Source of the DNA: Schleiferilactobacillus perolens DSM 12744
GTDB taxonomy: Bacteria; Bacillota; Bacilli; Lactobacillales; Lactobacillaceae
Length of the DNA: 44,563 nucleotides
Direction: 5' to 3'
NCBI RefSeq assembly: GCF_001435585.1
Contig: NZ_AZEC01000019.1
Coordinates: forward strand, 1 to 44,563
Of the stretch, positions 24,482-34,556 are shown piece after piece (positions within the stretch are counted from its first letter, which is position 1; each line of letters starts with the position of its first letter). The notes beneath the pieces are model-generated. The model was given only the letters and a program-made list of their open reading frames with translations, was not told where the DNA came from and searched no databases. Made by a program: the position numbers and the translations under genes.

Positions 24482-25156
24482 ATGATTATTAAATCGTTGG
24501 TATTGAAGAAAGAGTTTCTCACTACCGTGAAAGAAACGGCGACTTTAGCGGAAGCGTTACAAGTGCTTGAAGAGTCCGGCTTCCGGTGTGTGCCGATCTT
24601 GGATGAGTCGGGTAAGATTTTCCGCGGCAATATTTATAAGATGCATATTTATCGGCATAAATCCCAGGGCGGCGACATGAACTTACCCGTGACGTACCTG
24701 CTCAAGAACGCGACGAAGACCGTACCGGTTAACTCGCCGTTCTTTAAGGTCTTCTTTAATATTAAAGACCTGCCATATATCGCGGTACTGGATTCTGATG
24801 GCACGTTCTATGGCATCTTAACCCACGCAAAGTTGTTATCCATGTTGTCTGAAGCGTGGAACGTAGATGTCGGTTCATACGTATTGACGGTATTGTCTGC
24901 TGGGGAGCAGGGCGATCTGGCGGACATGGCGAAGATCATTGCCAAAGATGCGTCAATTGCGGGTTGTATCACCTTGGATGCCCATCGGGAACAATTCGTG
25001 CGGCGGACATTATTCACGTTGCCGGCCGGCATGGATGGTGCCACGATGGAACACATCGTTCGTCGTTTGGAACGCAAGAACTTCCGGGTCGCTGAAATTG
25101 ATGACCTGCAACAAGGTATCACCATCCGCAATGATGAGATCAGTCCAGATTATTAA
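24482..25156 (+). CDS. cbpA: cyclic di-AMP-binding CBS/ACT protein CbpA
   Basis: The ATG at 24482 follows GCAGGAGGA. The 224-residue soluble protein has a tandem CBS domain at about residues 10-135 (TLAEALQVLEESGFRCVPIL and LPYIAVLDSDGTFYGILT) and an ACT-like domain at about 140-210 (GSYVLTVLSAGEQGDLADMA). This CBS-ACT arrangement and length match the Listeria c-di-AMP-binding protein CbpA. Its output is unclear even in model species, though related CBS proteins act on (p)ppGpp synthesis or pyruvate carboxylase. It is a single-gene unit ending in a strong terminator shared with the convergent gene. Confidence 0.85.
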   Translation: MIIKSLVLKKEFLTTVKETATLAEALQVLEESGFRCVPILDESGKIFRGNIYKMHIYRHKSQGGDMNLPVTYLLKNATKTVPVNSPFFKVFFNIKDLPYIAVLDSDGTFYGILTHAKLLSMLSEAWNVDVGSYVLTVLSAGEQGDLADMAKIIAKDASIAGCITLDAHREQFVRRTLFTLPAGMDGATMEHIVRRLERKNFRVAEIDDLQQGITIRNDEISPDY

Positions 25157-25172
25157 TTAATTAAATGCAGTA

Positions 25173-25200
25173 AAAAAGCACAGCCGCGGCTGTGCTTTTT
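25173..25200. terminator. bidirectional terminator between cbpA and the L,D-transpeptidase gene
   Basis: A perfect 28-base palindrome, AAAAAGCACAGCCG/CGGCTGTGCTTTTT, which gives a T run on both strands. Confidence 0.9.
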
Positions 25201-25212
25201 GTGTGCATCCGA

Positions 25213-26394
25213 TTAGTAAATGAATACTGGTGTGCCAGCTGGGATCAAGTTATACAACTTGGCCATTACATCCGGCGGGGTGTTCACACACCCGTGACTG
25301 CCGTGTTCCTTATACCAATCACCGCCGTATTTCGGTTGCCACGGGGAGTCATGTAAACCGACCCCGGTGTAATCAATATAAGTCTTGGGGATTTCGTTCC
25401 CGGAGTAATTTTGACCAGAACCACTCACCAGTGGATGACGGGTAAAGTCGCTGCCCTTCTTGATTGTGGCGGCTAACTCTGTGGCTTCACTGGATTGCTG
25501 AATGCTCCAGCCCCAGGTGCCAGCCGGAATGGAAACCGTGCTGCCGCTGTGAGTCTTGAACGTTCGCGTCTTGTCAATTGTATTGTACTTCGTTGCCAGT
25601 TCGGCCAGGAAGTTTTGGAAGACGCTGGGGTTCACAGACACTTCGCCATCTTTATAATAGATACTGCTGCGGATCAACGACTCTGGAATCGTCACAGTAT
25701 CACCACTGATGGAATAATGGCCCTTGACTGTGCTGAGCTGTTTAAGCGTGCTCAAATCTTTTTGCAGTTTCTCTGAGTTGGCTTTGACCGTCGGTTGCAC
25801 GTAGGTATTTTGCAAGTTCCCCGTGGTTTGACCAGTAGCCACCATCTTTTTGACCAGCTTTTCGACCTTGCCAGTATCTAAATTATTGCCATAAACTTCT
25901 TTGGTGACCACGAATTGGCCATCCTTTTTGGCAATCGATGCATTGGTCGTTTGACTGCGATTGGCATTCAACTTATTCACAGTCGTCGTGACAAAGCTAT
26001 TGATCTTTTTCTGATTCAGTTTAAGTGAAGTGGAGCTGTCTGTCGCTGCAGCATCGGCCTGACCCCCGACCATCGCTGCCGGCCAGCTCCAGGGATTCTG
26101 TGCACTCTTGAGCTGTGCCAAATCCGTCCCGACATCTTGGGCACTGCCCACGACATGACCGGTAAATTGAGCGACGACTTTACCCTTGTCGTCTAACTTG
26201 TATTCTCTGTCCAAGGCCGTTTTCTTGATCGTCTTCTTAGCTGTCTGGACATCCATGCCACCAATGGAAACACCAGCGAAAGTGGTGTGGGGGAGCATGG
26301 TGTTTTGATAGTGGAGCGCAAACCCCATATAGATGCCCAGAAGCGTTAGCAGGACCAAGCTGCCAACGATGATGACACCTTTCTTTATACGCAC
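25213..26394 (-). CDS. L,D-transpeptidase (ErfK/YkuD) with an apparent internal deletion
   Basis: An exported enzyme of 393 residues: an N-terminal membrane anchor (residues 5-27), two repeats of the peptidoglycan-binding type (about 40-250), and a C-terminal YkuD part ending in HGSHGCVNTPPD with the catalytic Cys at residue 369. In full-length relatives the block after TYI continues as EVDLTNQHMWYY and a run of strands before the VGLHD segment. Here TYI is followed at once by DYTGVGLHD, so some 65-75 residues of the catalytic domain seem to be missing (junction near 25380). The frame is intact. The catalytic His/Ser/Gly/Cys end is present. Whether it is active is doubtful; this comparison is from memory. 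Confidence 0.85.
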   Translation of the reverse strand: MRIKKGVIIVGSLVLLTLLGIYMGFALHYQNTMLPHTTFAGVSIGGMDVQTAKKTIKKTALDREYKLDDKGKVVAQFTGHVVGSAQDVGTDLAQLKSAQNPWSWPAAMVGGQADAAATDSSTSLKLNQKKINSFVTTTVNKLNANRSQTTNASIAKKDGQFVVTKEVYGNNLDTGKVEKLVKKMVATGQTTGNLQNTYVQPTVKANSEKLQKDLSTLKQLSTVKGHYSISGDTVTIPESLIRSSIYYKDGEVSVNPSVFQNFLAELATKYNTIDKTRTFKTHSGSTVSIPAGTWGWSIQQSSEATELAATIKKGSDFTRHPLVSGSGQNYSGNEIPKTYIDYTGVGLHDSPWQPKYGGDWYKEHGSHGCVNTPPDVMAKLYNLIPAGTPVFIY

Positions 26395-26428
26395 GTAAAC
26401 CGGCTCCTTTTGTTGAATTACTTGCTAA

Positions 26429-26434
26429 AGTATA
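26429..26434 (-). promoter_or_regulatory. -10 box upstream of the L,D-transpeptidase gene
   Basis: Reverse strand TATACT preceded by TGG (extended -10), 35 bases before the start codon, with AAAGGAG between. Confidence 0.45.
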
Positions 26435-26680
26435 CCATGCCTGGGATGGGATATAAACGATTTGTTACCAAATTGTTTCTGCCACATTGCAAATGAGTTA
26501 CACTTACGAAAATCCCCCAAATCCCACCCCCACTGACATCTTTCACACTATCGAGGCCTTAATCGTCTCAAATGGACACAAAATACCGCAGTACGTCACT
26601 AATTCGATATATTACATTGCAAACAACCGGTCTTATGTCAACCAAAGATGTGGAGAAAGAACTGTGATCCACGACGGAAG
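26435..26680. other. intergenic stretch with no gene seen
   Basis: Short frames on both strands have no ribosome site or recognisable composition. It separates the L,D-transpeptidase promoter from repeat B4. Confidence 0.4.
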
Positions 26681-26872
26681 TAGTGCCAATGCGAAGCAAT
26701 CGGAGGAAAAATGAGGGGCTCAGCTGTGGAAACAGCAATAATCTTGGCCCGGTTTTGGCCAAGATTATATGCTGTTAGGCGACTTTGAAACCGCGTTCCT
26801 CAGCGGGTTCAAAGCGCCGTCACAGCGTTCCAGCCCCTCATTTTTCCGTAGATTGCGCATCATTGGCACGGC
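26681..26872 (+). repeat. family B structured repeat, copy B4
   Basis: Begins TAGTGCCAATGCGAAGCAATCGG and ends GATTGCGCATCATTGGCACGGC. It has the P2-type stem GCTGTG/CACAGC, an AACAGC/GCTGTT stem with a long ATAATCTTGGCC tip, and a CTTTGAAACCGC/GCGGGTTCAAAG stem. It lies just downstream of ldh. Confidence 0.85.
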
Positions 26873-26897
26873 AACAAACCACATTTTTGACCACAAC

Positions 26898-26931
26898 AAA
26901 AAAACTCCCGCCAGATTCAATCCGGCAGGAG
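26898..26931 (-). terminator. intrinsic terminator of ldh
   Basis: Reverse strand reads CTCCTGCCGGATT-GA-ATCTGGCGGGAG followed by seven T. It lies about 40 bases past the ldh stop. Confidence 0.85.
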
Positions 26932-26971
26932 CGATAAATCAGTCACGCCTAACGCAACCAATTAAATTAAA

Positions 26972-27973
<1,002 letters not shown>

Positions 27974-27994
27974 TTAAAACATTCATGCACCACC

Positions 27995-28000
27995 AGTATA
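27995..28000 (-). promoter_or_regulatory. -10 box of the ldh promoter
   Basis: Reverse strand TGTGCTATACT: TATACT with an extended -10, identical over 11 bases to the element upstream of queT. The -35 region (TCAAAT) is weak. Confidence 0.6.
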
Positions 28001-28076
28001 GCACACCTTTCGTGAAAATTTGATCCCAAACCGAACGATTTTCAAGGGAACGCTTCCATGTCGCAGTTTCCTGGCC

Positions 28077-28105
28077 TGCAAGGTGTTTTCCAAACATGTT
28101 ATAAT
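28077..28105 (+). promoter_or_regulatory. pth-mfd promoter
   Basis: TGCAAG (28077-28082), 17-base spacer, TATAAT (28100-28105) with extended -10 TGT. The leader carries a GGCCGGC-CCTGT-GCTGGCC-TTTT hairpin near 28134-28155. Confidence 0.6.
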
Positions 28106-28187
28106 ACAGCTATTGTACATGAAAACAGATGTCTGGCCGGCCCTGTGCTGGCCTTTTGGCGTCTCGTGACCCTGTAGACGGAAGGAA

Positions 28188-28757
28188 ATGGCAGACACAG
28201 TGAAATTGATTGTTGGGCTTGGCAACCCAGGGAGCAAGTATGCCCGTACTAAACACAATATCGGCTTTATGGCCGCCGATCGGTTATTAGATGAAATGAG
28301 CAACACCCAGCAGCACCAGCAATTCGAGGCAGAGACCTGGTCAGGCTTGCTCAATGGGGAAAAGGTGATCGTCGCTAAGCCCCTCACTTATATGAATGAT
28401 TCTGGTCGCGCCGTGGGTCCACTGCTGCATTACTATAAGTTGACGCTCGATGATCTGCTAGTTATTCAGGATGATTTGGACATGCCCGTGGGCAAGGTCC
28501 GGATTCGGACCCATGGCGCTTCTGGCGGTCATAATGGTATCAAGAGTATTATTCGGGCAGTTGGCGGTGATGCCTTTCCCCGCATTAAAGTGGGGATCGA
28601 TCATCCGCCGGTGGGAACCGTAGTGGACTGGGTATTAACGCCCTTTGTGGGGGACAATGCAGTGGCGGTGGCCGCGGCGTTAGATGATGTCGCCAAGGCT
28701 GCCACAGATTGGGCCGGTGGTGCTAGTCCAGCCGATTTGATGAACACGTATAACTGA
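28188..28757 (+). CDS. pth: peptidyl-tRNA hydrolase
   Basis: Releases tRNA from peptidyl-tRNA dropped by ribosomes. ATG at 28188 follows GGAAGGAA. The 189-residue product has the N-terminal IVGLGNPGSKYARTKHNIGF with the catalytic His near residue 24, the KPLTYMNDSG motif with the substrate Asn, and DDLDMPVGKVRIR-GASGGHNG in the centre. Length is normal. It is followed 25 bases later by mfd, as in B. subtilis. Confidence 0.97.
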   Translation: MADTVKLIVGLGNPGSKYARTKHNIGFMAADRLLDEMSNTQQHQQFEAETWSGLLNGEKVIVAKPLTYMNDSGRAVGPLLHYYKLTLDDLLVIQDDLDMPVGKVRIRTHGASGGHNGIKSIIRAVGGDAFPRIKVGIDHPPVGTVVDWVLTPFVGDNAVAVAAALDDVAKAATDWAGGASPADLMNTYN

Positions 28758-28782
28758 AAAAACGGGAACGAGTGACGAACGA

Positions 28783-31700
28783 ATGAATTTAGTGGAATGG
28801 ATGGGGCAAGAGCCGCAACTGAACAAATGGTTGGCGGAGCAGCAGGCCGGTGATCGGACATTGGTCATTGGTTTAGGGCCCAGTGCGAAGGCATTGGCGC
28901 TGACGACCTATTTTGAACAGACTAAAGCGCCAGTGCTGGTGGTTGAACCTACGACGCTGGGGGTTGAACAGTTAATACCGGATTTACAAAGTTTAACGAG
29001 CAGTGCCACGGTCTATCCGTTTCCTGTGGATGAAGTGCTGGCCACCGAGGTGGCTACCGCCTCACCCGAATCATTGGCCGCACGAGTGGCAGCACTGACC
29101 GCATTGGCGAACGACGAACCAGGCATTTTTGTGGTATCTGTGGCTGCTTTGAGTCATTTGCTGCCTAGTCCTGAAATTTGGCAACAGCAAGCTTTCACAA
29201 TTAAGATTGACGGCGAAGTGGATCCCCAAAAGCTGCCCGATCGGCTCGTCACGATGGGTTATCGCCGGGACACGCTGGTATCTCGGCCGGGCGAGTTTGC
29301 CATCCGCGGGGATTTGATCGATATCTTCCCATTAACCGCTGACCATCCTATCCGGGTCGAATTATTCGATACCGCGGTGGACTCTTTGCGGGTATTTGAC
29401 GAGGGCGATCAACGCAGTATGGACAATATTGACGCGGTCACCATTCCGCCGGCGACGGACCTCATTGTGCCCCGACCACAGCTAAAGAAAGTGGCCGCTG
29501 CCCTGCAAAAGCAGCTGCCCCAATTGCAGGCCAAAGCCACGGAATCGGTACAGGATGCGTTAGCCACCAATTTGGCGAATACCATCACAGACTTTGCTCA
29601 AGGGGAACTGGGCGACAAGGCCAATTTATTTAGAGAACAACTATTTGGCGGCAAGTTCTCCCTATTAAATTACTTAACCGCCAAAGGCACAGTTTTCTTG
29701 GATGATTATGCCCGGATTAACGAAACTGCGGCGAGTGCTGAACAGGACACGGCTGAATGGCAAACCGACTTGCTGGCCCGGGGGGAGATTTTACCCAATG
29801 CCGAATTACAGGCCGATTGGCGCGGAGACTTGCGCCGTGATCCCCATACGCGGGTGTATTTATCTGTGTTTCAAAAAGGGATGGCCCATGTGAAGCTGGA
29901 TCATTTGTATCATGTGACCAGTCATGACGTCCCTCAATTCTTTAGCCAAATGCCGATGCTCAAAACAGAGATTGATCGGTATCAGAAATTGAACCAGACG
30001 GTAGTGATTTTGATTCAATCCCAGCACCGGATTGAGAAGCTGCAGCAAACCCTGCAAGACTTTGAAATTCATACCCGGGTGACCAGTCCGGATGAGATCG
30101 TCCCCGGCGCGGTGCAGCTCGTCCATGGCAATCTGTCTGCCGGATTCAGTTTGCCTGAGGCCAATTTAGTCGTGCTCACGGAACATGAACTGTTCAATCG
30201 AGTACGCCAAGCTCGGCCGCGGCCGGCTCACTTTAGTAACGCCGAACGGATCAAGAGCTATAACGAATTAAAGCCCGGCGATTATGTGGTCCATGTCAAT
30301 CATGGGATCGGGAAATACATGGGCATTCAGACCCTGACGGTGGACGGCAAGCACCAGGATTACATCACGATTCAATATGCCGATGACGGGAAGCTCTTTA
30401 TCCCCGTGACGCAGATGAAAATGGTGCAAAAATACGTCGGCAGCGAAGGCAAGACACCTCATCTGAATAAATTGGGCGGCAGTGAGTGGCAAAAGACTAA
30501 GCGCCGCGTGGCTAAGAAAATTGAAGATATTGCTGATGATTTAATCGCCCTCTATGCAGAGCGGGCCTCGCAAAAAGGGTACGCTTTTTCTCCAGATAAT
30601 GACCATCAGCGGGAGTTTGAAGCGGCCTTTGCTTATCCGGAAACACCGGACCAGCTGCGCAGCACCACCGAAATCAAGCGGGATATGGAGAAGCCCATTC
30701 CCATGGATCGGCTGCTGGTCGGTGATGTCGGCTTTGGTAAAACCGAAGTGGCATTGCGGGCGGCGTTCAAGGCCATTCAGGATGGCAAACAGGTGGCCTT
30801 TTTGGTACCCACCACGATTTTGGCTCAGCAGCATTATGACACGATGCTGGATCGGTTCTCCGATTTTCCTGTTAGCGTGGGGATGCTGTCTCGCTTTGTC
30901 ACAGCAGCGGATGCGAAGAAGACCCTTGCGGGGTTAAAGAACGGCAAGGTGGACATTGTGGTCGGTACCCACCGTCTGCTTTCCAATGATGTCCAGTTCA
31001 AAGATCTCGGTTTGCTGATCATTGACGAAGAGCAGCGCTTCGGCGTGAAGCATAAGGAAAAAATCAAGTCCCTCAAGTCCAATGTGGACGTTTTGACCCT
31101 CACGGCGACGCCGATTCCCCGCACGTTGAACATGTCCATGTTGGGGGTGCGAGATCTGTCGGTGATCGAAACACCACCAGCAAATCGCTATCCCATTCAA
31201 ACTTATGTGTTGGAACAAAATGCAGGCACGATTAAAAATGCCATTGAACGGGAAATGGCCCGTAATGGCCAGGTGTTTTACATGCATAACCGGGTCCACG
31301 ATATTGAACGGACCGTTGCTCAGCTGCAAGAACTGGTTCCCGAGGCGACCATTGCATACGCCCATGGCCAAATGACCGAAAGTCAGCTGGAACGGGTGAT
31401 TTATGACTTCGTGCACGGTCAATACGATGTCTTGGTCACGACGACGATTATCGAAACCGGAGTCGATATGCCCAACGCCAACACTTTGATCGTGGAGAAT
31501 GCTGATCGGTATGGCCTCTCTCAACTCTATCAGTTGCGGGGACGGATCGGGCGGTCATCACGGATCGCTTATGCCTACTTTATGTATCAGCAAAACAAGG
31601 TCCTCACCGAAGTGGGGGAAAAGCGGCTGGCGGCGATTCGAGATTTCACCGAACTTGGTAGCGGCTTCAAGATTGCCATGCGGGATCTGTCCATTCGCGG

Positions 31701-32316
31701 GGCCGGCAATCTGTTGGGTAAACAGCAGCACGGCTTCATTGATTCCGTCGGGTATGATATGTACACCCAGATGCTCCATGACGCCGTAGCGGCGAAGAAG
31801 GGCCAAAAGACCCAGGAGCGCACTGACGCCGAGATTGATCTGGATGTGGAGGCCTACCTCCCGCCAGACTATATCGGCGATCCCCGGCAAAAGATTGAGA
31901 TTTATAAACGAATCCAGCATCTGACTAGTACCGATGGGATGGAAGAATTACAATCAGACTTAATTGATCGATTTGGGGAGTATGATGCTCCCGTCGCCCG
32001 ATTATTGAAGGTAGGTTTATTGAAGAATCAAGCGGACGCAGCCCTGTTGACAAAAATAGAGCGAAAGGACGCGCATTGGACAATGAGTATTGGTCCGGCC
32101 GGTCGCGCCAAACTGGGCGGTGAAGATCTATTTGCGTTATTGAGCAATACCTCTTTACAGGCCCAAGTGACAGACCGCGACGGCGGGTTTCAGATTACGT
32201 TGATTCAACGCAAGGGAATCACGGATGACGCGATGATCGACACCTTCATGACGCTGACCGCCGCCTTGCCTAAGATTGAGAAACACACAGTCCATGCCGG
32301 GAGTGATAATGAGTAA
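28783..32316 (+). CDS. mfd: transcription-repair coupling factor
   Basis: Mfd removes RNA polymerase stalled at DNA damage and recruits UvrA. The 1177-residue product has all modules in order: the UvrB-like N-terminal domains (residues 1-350), the RNA-polymerase-interaction domain (YNELKPGDYVVHVNHGIGKYMG near 490), the translocase with Walker A GDVGFGKTEV at about 647 and DEEQRFG at 748, the second RecA domain ending in QLRGRIGRSSR, and the C-terminal UvrA-binding D7 domain. Its stop overlaps the start of the next gene by eight bases. Confidence 0.97.
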   Translation: MNLVEWMGQEPQLNKWLAEQQAGDRTLVIGLGPSAKALALTTYFEQTKAPVLVVEPTTLGVEQLIPDLQSLTSSATVYPFPVDEVLATEVATASPESLAARVAALTALANDEPGIFVVSVAALSHLLPSPEIWQQQAFTIKIDGEVDPQKLPDRLVTMGYRRDTLVSRPGEFAIRGDLIDIFPLTADHPIRVELFDTAVDSLRVFDEGDQRSMDNIDAVTIPPATDLIVPRPQLKKVAAALQKQLPQLQAKATESVQDALATNLANTITDFAQGELGDKANLFREQLFGGKFSLLNYLTAKGTVFLDDYARINETAASAEQDTAEWQTDLLARGEILPNAELQADWRGDLRRDPHTRVYLSVFQKGMAHVKLDHLYHVTSHDVPQFFSQMPMLKTEIDRYQKLNQTVVILIQSQHRIEKLQQTLQDFEIHTRVTSPDEIVPGAVQLVHGNLSAGFSLPEANLVVLTEHELFNRVRQARPRPAHFSNAERIKSYNELKPGDYVVHVNHGIGKYMGIQTLTVDGKHQDYITIQYADDGKLFIPVTQMKMVQKYVGSEGKTPHLNKLGGSEWQKTKRRVAKKIEDIADDLIALYAERASQKGYAFSPDNDHQREFEAAFAYPETPDQLRSTTEIKRDMEKPIPMDRLLVGDVGFGKTEVALRAAFKAIQDGKQVAFLVPTTILAQQHYDTMLDRFSDFPVSVGMLSRFVTAADAKKTLAGLKNGKVDIVVGTHRLLSNDVQFKDLGLLIIDEEQRFGVKHKEKIKSLKSNVDVLTLTATPIPRTLNMSMLGVRDLSVIETPPANRYPIQTYVLEQNAGTIKNAIEREMARNGQVFYMHNRVHDIERTVAQLQELVPEATIAYAHGQMTESQLERVIYDFVHGQYDVLVTTTIIETGVDMPNANTLIVENADRYGLSQLYQLRGRIGRSSRIAYAYFMYQQNKVLTEVGEKRLAAIRDFTELGSGFKIAMRDLSIRGAGNLLGKQQHGFIDSVGYDMYTQMLHDAVAAKKGQKTQERTDAEIDLDVEAYLPPDYIGDPRQKIEIYKRIQHLTSTDGMEELQSDLIDRFGEYDAPVARLLKVGLLKNQADAALLTKIERKDAHWTMSIGPAGRAKLGGEDLFALLSNTSLQAQVTDRDGGFQITLIQRKGITDDAMIDTFMTLTAALPKIEKHTVHAGSDNE

Positions 32317-33895
32317 ACGCACCCAACGCACGGTCTTTGGTTCTGCAGCGCTGCTGAGTATCGCAGCACTCATTGCCAAAGTGCTATCGGCATTTTACCG
32401 AGTACCCCTGCAAAACTTGGCCGGGGATTTGGGGTTCTATGTCTATCAACAAGTTTATCCGCTATACGGGATCGGCATGACGTTTGCCTTAAACGGGCTG
32501 CCGGTTTTTATTTCGCGTCTTGTGGCAGAAAAGTCGGCGGCCGATCGACCCGGCTTGATTAAGCAATTACGGATGATTCTGGTCGCTGTAAGTTTACTGG
32601 CATTCGTCGGGTTTCAATTGACCGCGGGCTGGATTGCCCAGGCTATGGGTGATCCAGGATTGACCCCGATGATTCAAGCAGTGGCTTGGATGTACCTTTT
32701 CATGCCCACCTTGGCCCTAGGTCGCGGCTACTATCAAGGGGTACTGGACATGTCACCCACGGCAGTGTCGCAAGTGGTAGAGCAAATTCTGCGGGTGGCC
32801 GTGATTATTTGGGCGGCCTGGTACTATCACAGCCATCCCGGGATGGACTATTACCAAATGGGTACTTTTGCTATGATGGGGGCCACGGCCGGAGCAATTG
32901 GCGCTGCCATAACCCTTTATCGGTATCGGCATCGGGACCCGTTCTGGCATACGGTCAAAATGGCAACGCCGGATAATTCATGGTCGCTGTTGACCCGCCG
33001 TCTTGTGTTGCAGGGCGGTTCAATCTGTTTGTTCGCCGCTGCGTTGATTTTGTTCCAATTAGTGGATTCCTTCACCGTGGCGCGTTCTTTGCAAAGTATT
33101 GGGACGATGCCTATTGAAGCCCGAGCTTTGAAGGGCATCTACGACCGGGGCCAACCATTAGTGCAGTTGGGGCTGGTCCTTTCCAGCGCGTTTGGCACGA
33201 CCCTGGTGCCCAACTTGACCCATGCACTGCAAACCGGCAACCGATTGCGCATCCAACGGCTGGCTACCCAAGTCACCCACATCAGTTTAATGTTCTCCGT
33301 CGCTGCCACGGCGGGTTTAATTGCCCTATTACCCTGGATCAACCAGTTTCTCTTCGGCGATCGCGAACAGCTGATTACGTTGGGACTGTACCTGGTAGCA
33401 ATCGTCCTAGTGGCGATGATCAATACGTATAACAGTATTTTGCAAAGTGTTGGTAACTACCGGGCAGCGACATATGGATTATTGATCGGTTTGGCATTGA
33501 AAATTGTGCTGACCGGTCCGCTGATTCGAATATTTGGACTGGCGGGCGGTTCAATTTCCACCCTCATCGGTCTAGGGGTGGTCTGGTGGATCATTTTTGA
33601 ACAACTCCCGCCGATGATCCGCGTCGCCGTTTCCACCAAACTGTTCGGTACACGGCTACTGGGAATCACCATACCGATGATGGCTTTTACGTATCTGATT
33701 GCTGTCTTCGCCCAAGGCATTATTGGCACCAGCCGCGGCGACAGTATTATCGTCACCCTCATCGGTATCCTCGCCGGCGTCGCCATTTTCCTAATCGCCG
33801 CACTCCGCTCCAAACTACTGACGACCCGAGAGTGGTTGGTTTTACCGTTTGGCAGTGCTATGCTACATGTGGTGCAGCGGTTTCAAAGAAAATAG
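32309..33895 (+). CDS. MATE/MurJ-like polysaccharide or lipid flippase (YabM-like)
   Basis: The ATG at 32309 overlaps the mfd stop by eight bases, with GGGAG just upstream. The 528-residue product has about 14 hydrophobic segments. The opening (SAALLSIAALIAKVLSAFYRVPLQNLAG...FYVYQQVYPLYG) is characteristic of the polysaccharide-biosynthesis/SpoVB-YabM branch of the MOP exporter superfamily, whose members flip lipid-linked glycans such as lipid II. B. subtilis has yabM in this position after mfd. The exact substrate is not shown. Confidence 0.85.
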   Translation: MSKRTQRTVFGSAALLSIAALIAKVLSAFYRVPLQNLAGDLGFYVYQQVYPLYGIGMTFALNGLPVFISRLVAEKSAADRPGLIKQLRMILVAVSLLAFVGFQLTAGWIAQAMGDPGLTPMIQAVAWMYLFMPTLALGRGYYQGVLDMSPTAVSQVVEQILRVAVIIWAAWYYHSHPGMDYYQMGTFAMMGATAGAIGAAITLYRYRHRDPFWHTVKMATPDNSWSLLTRRLVLQGGSICLFAAALILFQLVDSFTVARSLQSIGTMPIEARALKGIYDRGQPLVQLGLVLSSAFGTTLVPNLTHALQTGNRLRIQRLATQVTHISLMFSVAATAGLIALLPWINQFLFGDREQLITLGLYLVAIVLVAMINTYNSILQSVGNYRAATYGLLIGLALKIVLTGPLIRIFGLAGGSISTLIGLGVVWWIIFEQLPPMIRVAVSTKLFGTRLLGITIPMMAFTYLIAVFAQGIIGTSRGDSIIVTLIGILAGVAIFLIAALRSKLLTTREWLVLPFGSAMLHVVQRFQRK

Positions 33896-34012
33896 AGGGC
33901 GGAGGCCACCGGTTAGAAGCGTAGGCACAAGGACGGGCAGGCAGAAAACCCGCACTTAGGTTTTATGCCTGCCCGTCCTTGTGCCCTAGCTTCTGGTGGC
34001 CGCAGCCCGTTT
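33896..34012. repeat. family A palindromic repeat, copy A2
   Basis: Starts GGGCGGAGGCCACCGGTTAG and ends GCAGCCCGTTTCC. Stem segments are GCCACC/GGTGGC, AGAAGC/GCTTCT and GGCACAAGGACGGGCAGGCA with its exact complement; the tip is AAAACC-CGCACTTA-GGTTTT, identical to A1. It lies right after the flippase stop. Confidence 0.9.
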
Positions 34013-34194
34013 CCACGAGAGGAAAAAAAGGGCGAAAAACCCGCACTTAGGTTTTGCGTCCGCCCTGCCTTATCCCCTAGCTTCTGGGGCGCGGAGCCCG
34101 TTTCCACGAGAGGAAGAAAAGGGCAGAAAACCCGCACTTAGGTTTTATGTGCCCCGGCCTTTGTGCCCTAGCCTCTGGGGCGCAGCGCCCGTCT
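34008..34194. repeat. two tandem partial family A units, 91-base period
   Basis: CGTTTCCACGAGAGGAA begins at 34008 and again at 34099, and a third CGTCTCGGGG boundary lies at 34190. Each unit keeps the AAAACCCGCACTTAGGTTTT tip and the right arm but has only a short left arm. The array runs to within 65 bases of rqcP. Confidence 0.85.
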
Positions 34195-34258
34195 CGGGGA
34201 ACAAGCCCCGAAAATTTTAAAACTCACCATAATTGCCAAAAATAAAAGGAGCAAACAA

Positions 34259-34531
34259 ATGAGATTAGACAAATTTCTAAAAGTATCTCGCTTAGTCAAA
34301 CGCCGTTCCGTTGCCAAAGAGATCGCCGATAAGGGCCGTATCTTAATCAACGGCAAACCCGGCAAATCAGCCAGCAGCGTCGACATCGGCGACCAATTAA
34401 CATTACTGTTCGGCAACCGCACTTTAGTTGTGACGATCACCGATGTGCGCGACACCACCAAAAAAGATGATGCCGCCTCACTGTACAAGATTGACAGTGA
34501 CGAAAAAACGAAAACAGATTCACCATTCTAA
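34259..34531 (+). CDS. rqcP: S4-domain RNA-binding protein RqcP (YabO/Hsp15-like)
   Basis: A 90-residue protein with a single S4 domain covering most of its length (MRLDKFLKVSRLVKRRSVAKEI, then GRILINGKPGKSASSVDIGDQL). RqcP works with RqcH in ribosome-associated quality control, adding C-terminal alanine tails to stalled chains on 50S subunits. ATG at 34259 follows AAAAGGAG. The position between the flippase and divIC matches yabO of B. subtilis. The C-terminal tail is charged and poorly ordered. Confidence 0.92.
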   Translation: MRLDKFLKVSRLVKRRSVAKEIADKGRILINGKPGKSASSVDIGDQLTLLFGNRTLVVTITDVRDTTKKDDAASLYKIDSDEKTKTDSPF

Positions 34532-34556
34532 GTCGACAGGGTGGAGAACAGCTTGC

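Noticed and set aside
26487-26714. A 75-codon open frame between the L,D-transpeptidase gene and repeat B4
   Set aside because: No ribosome site, no recognisable sequence, and it runs into the repeat.
33896-34194. CRISPR array
   Set aside because: The period is 91 bases with no short direct repeat and unique spacer pattern; units are palindromic halves of family A.
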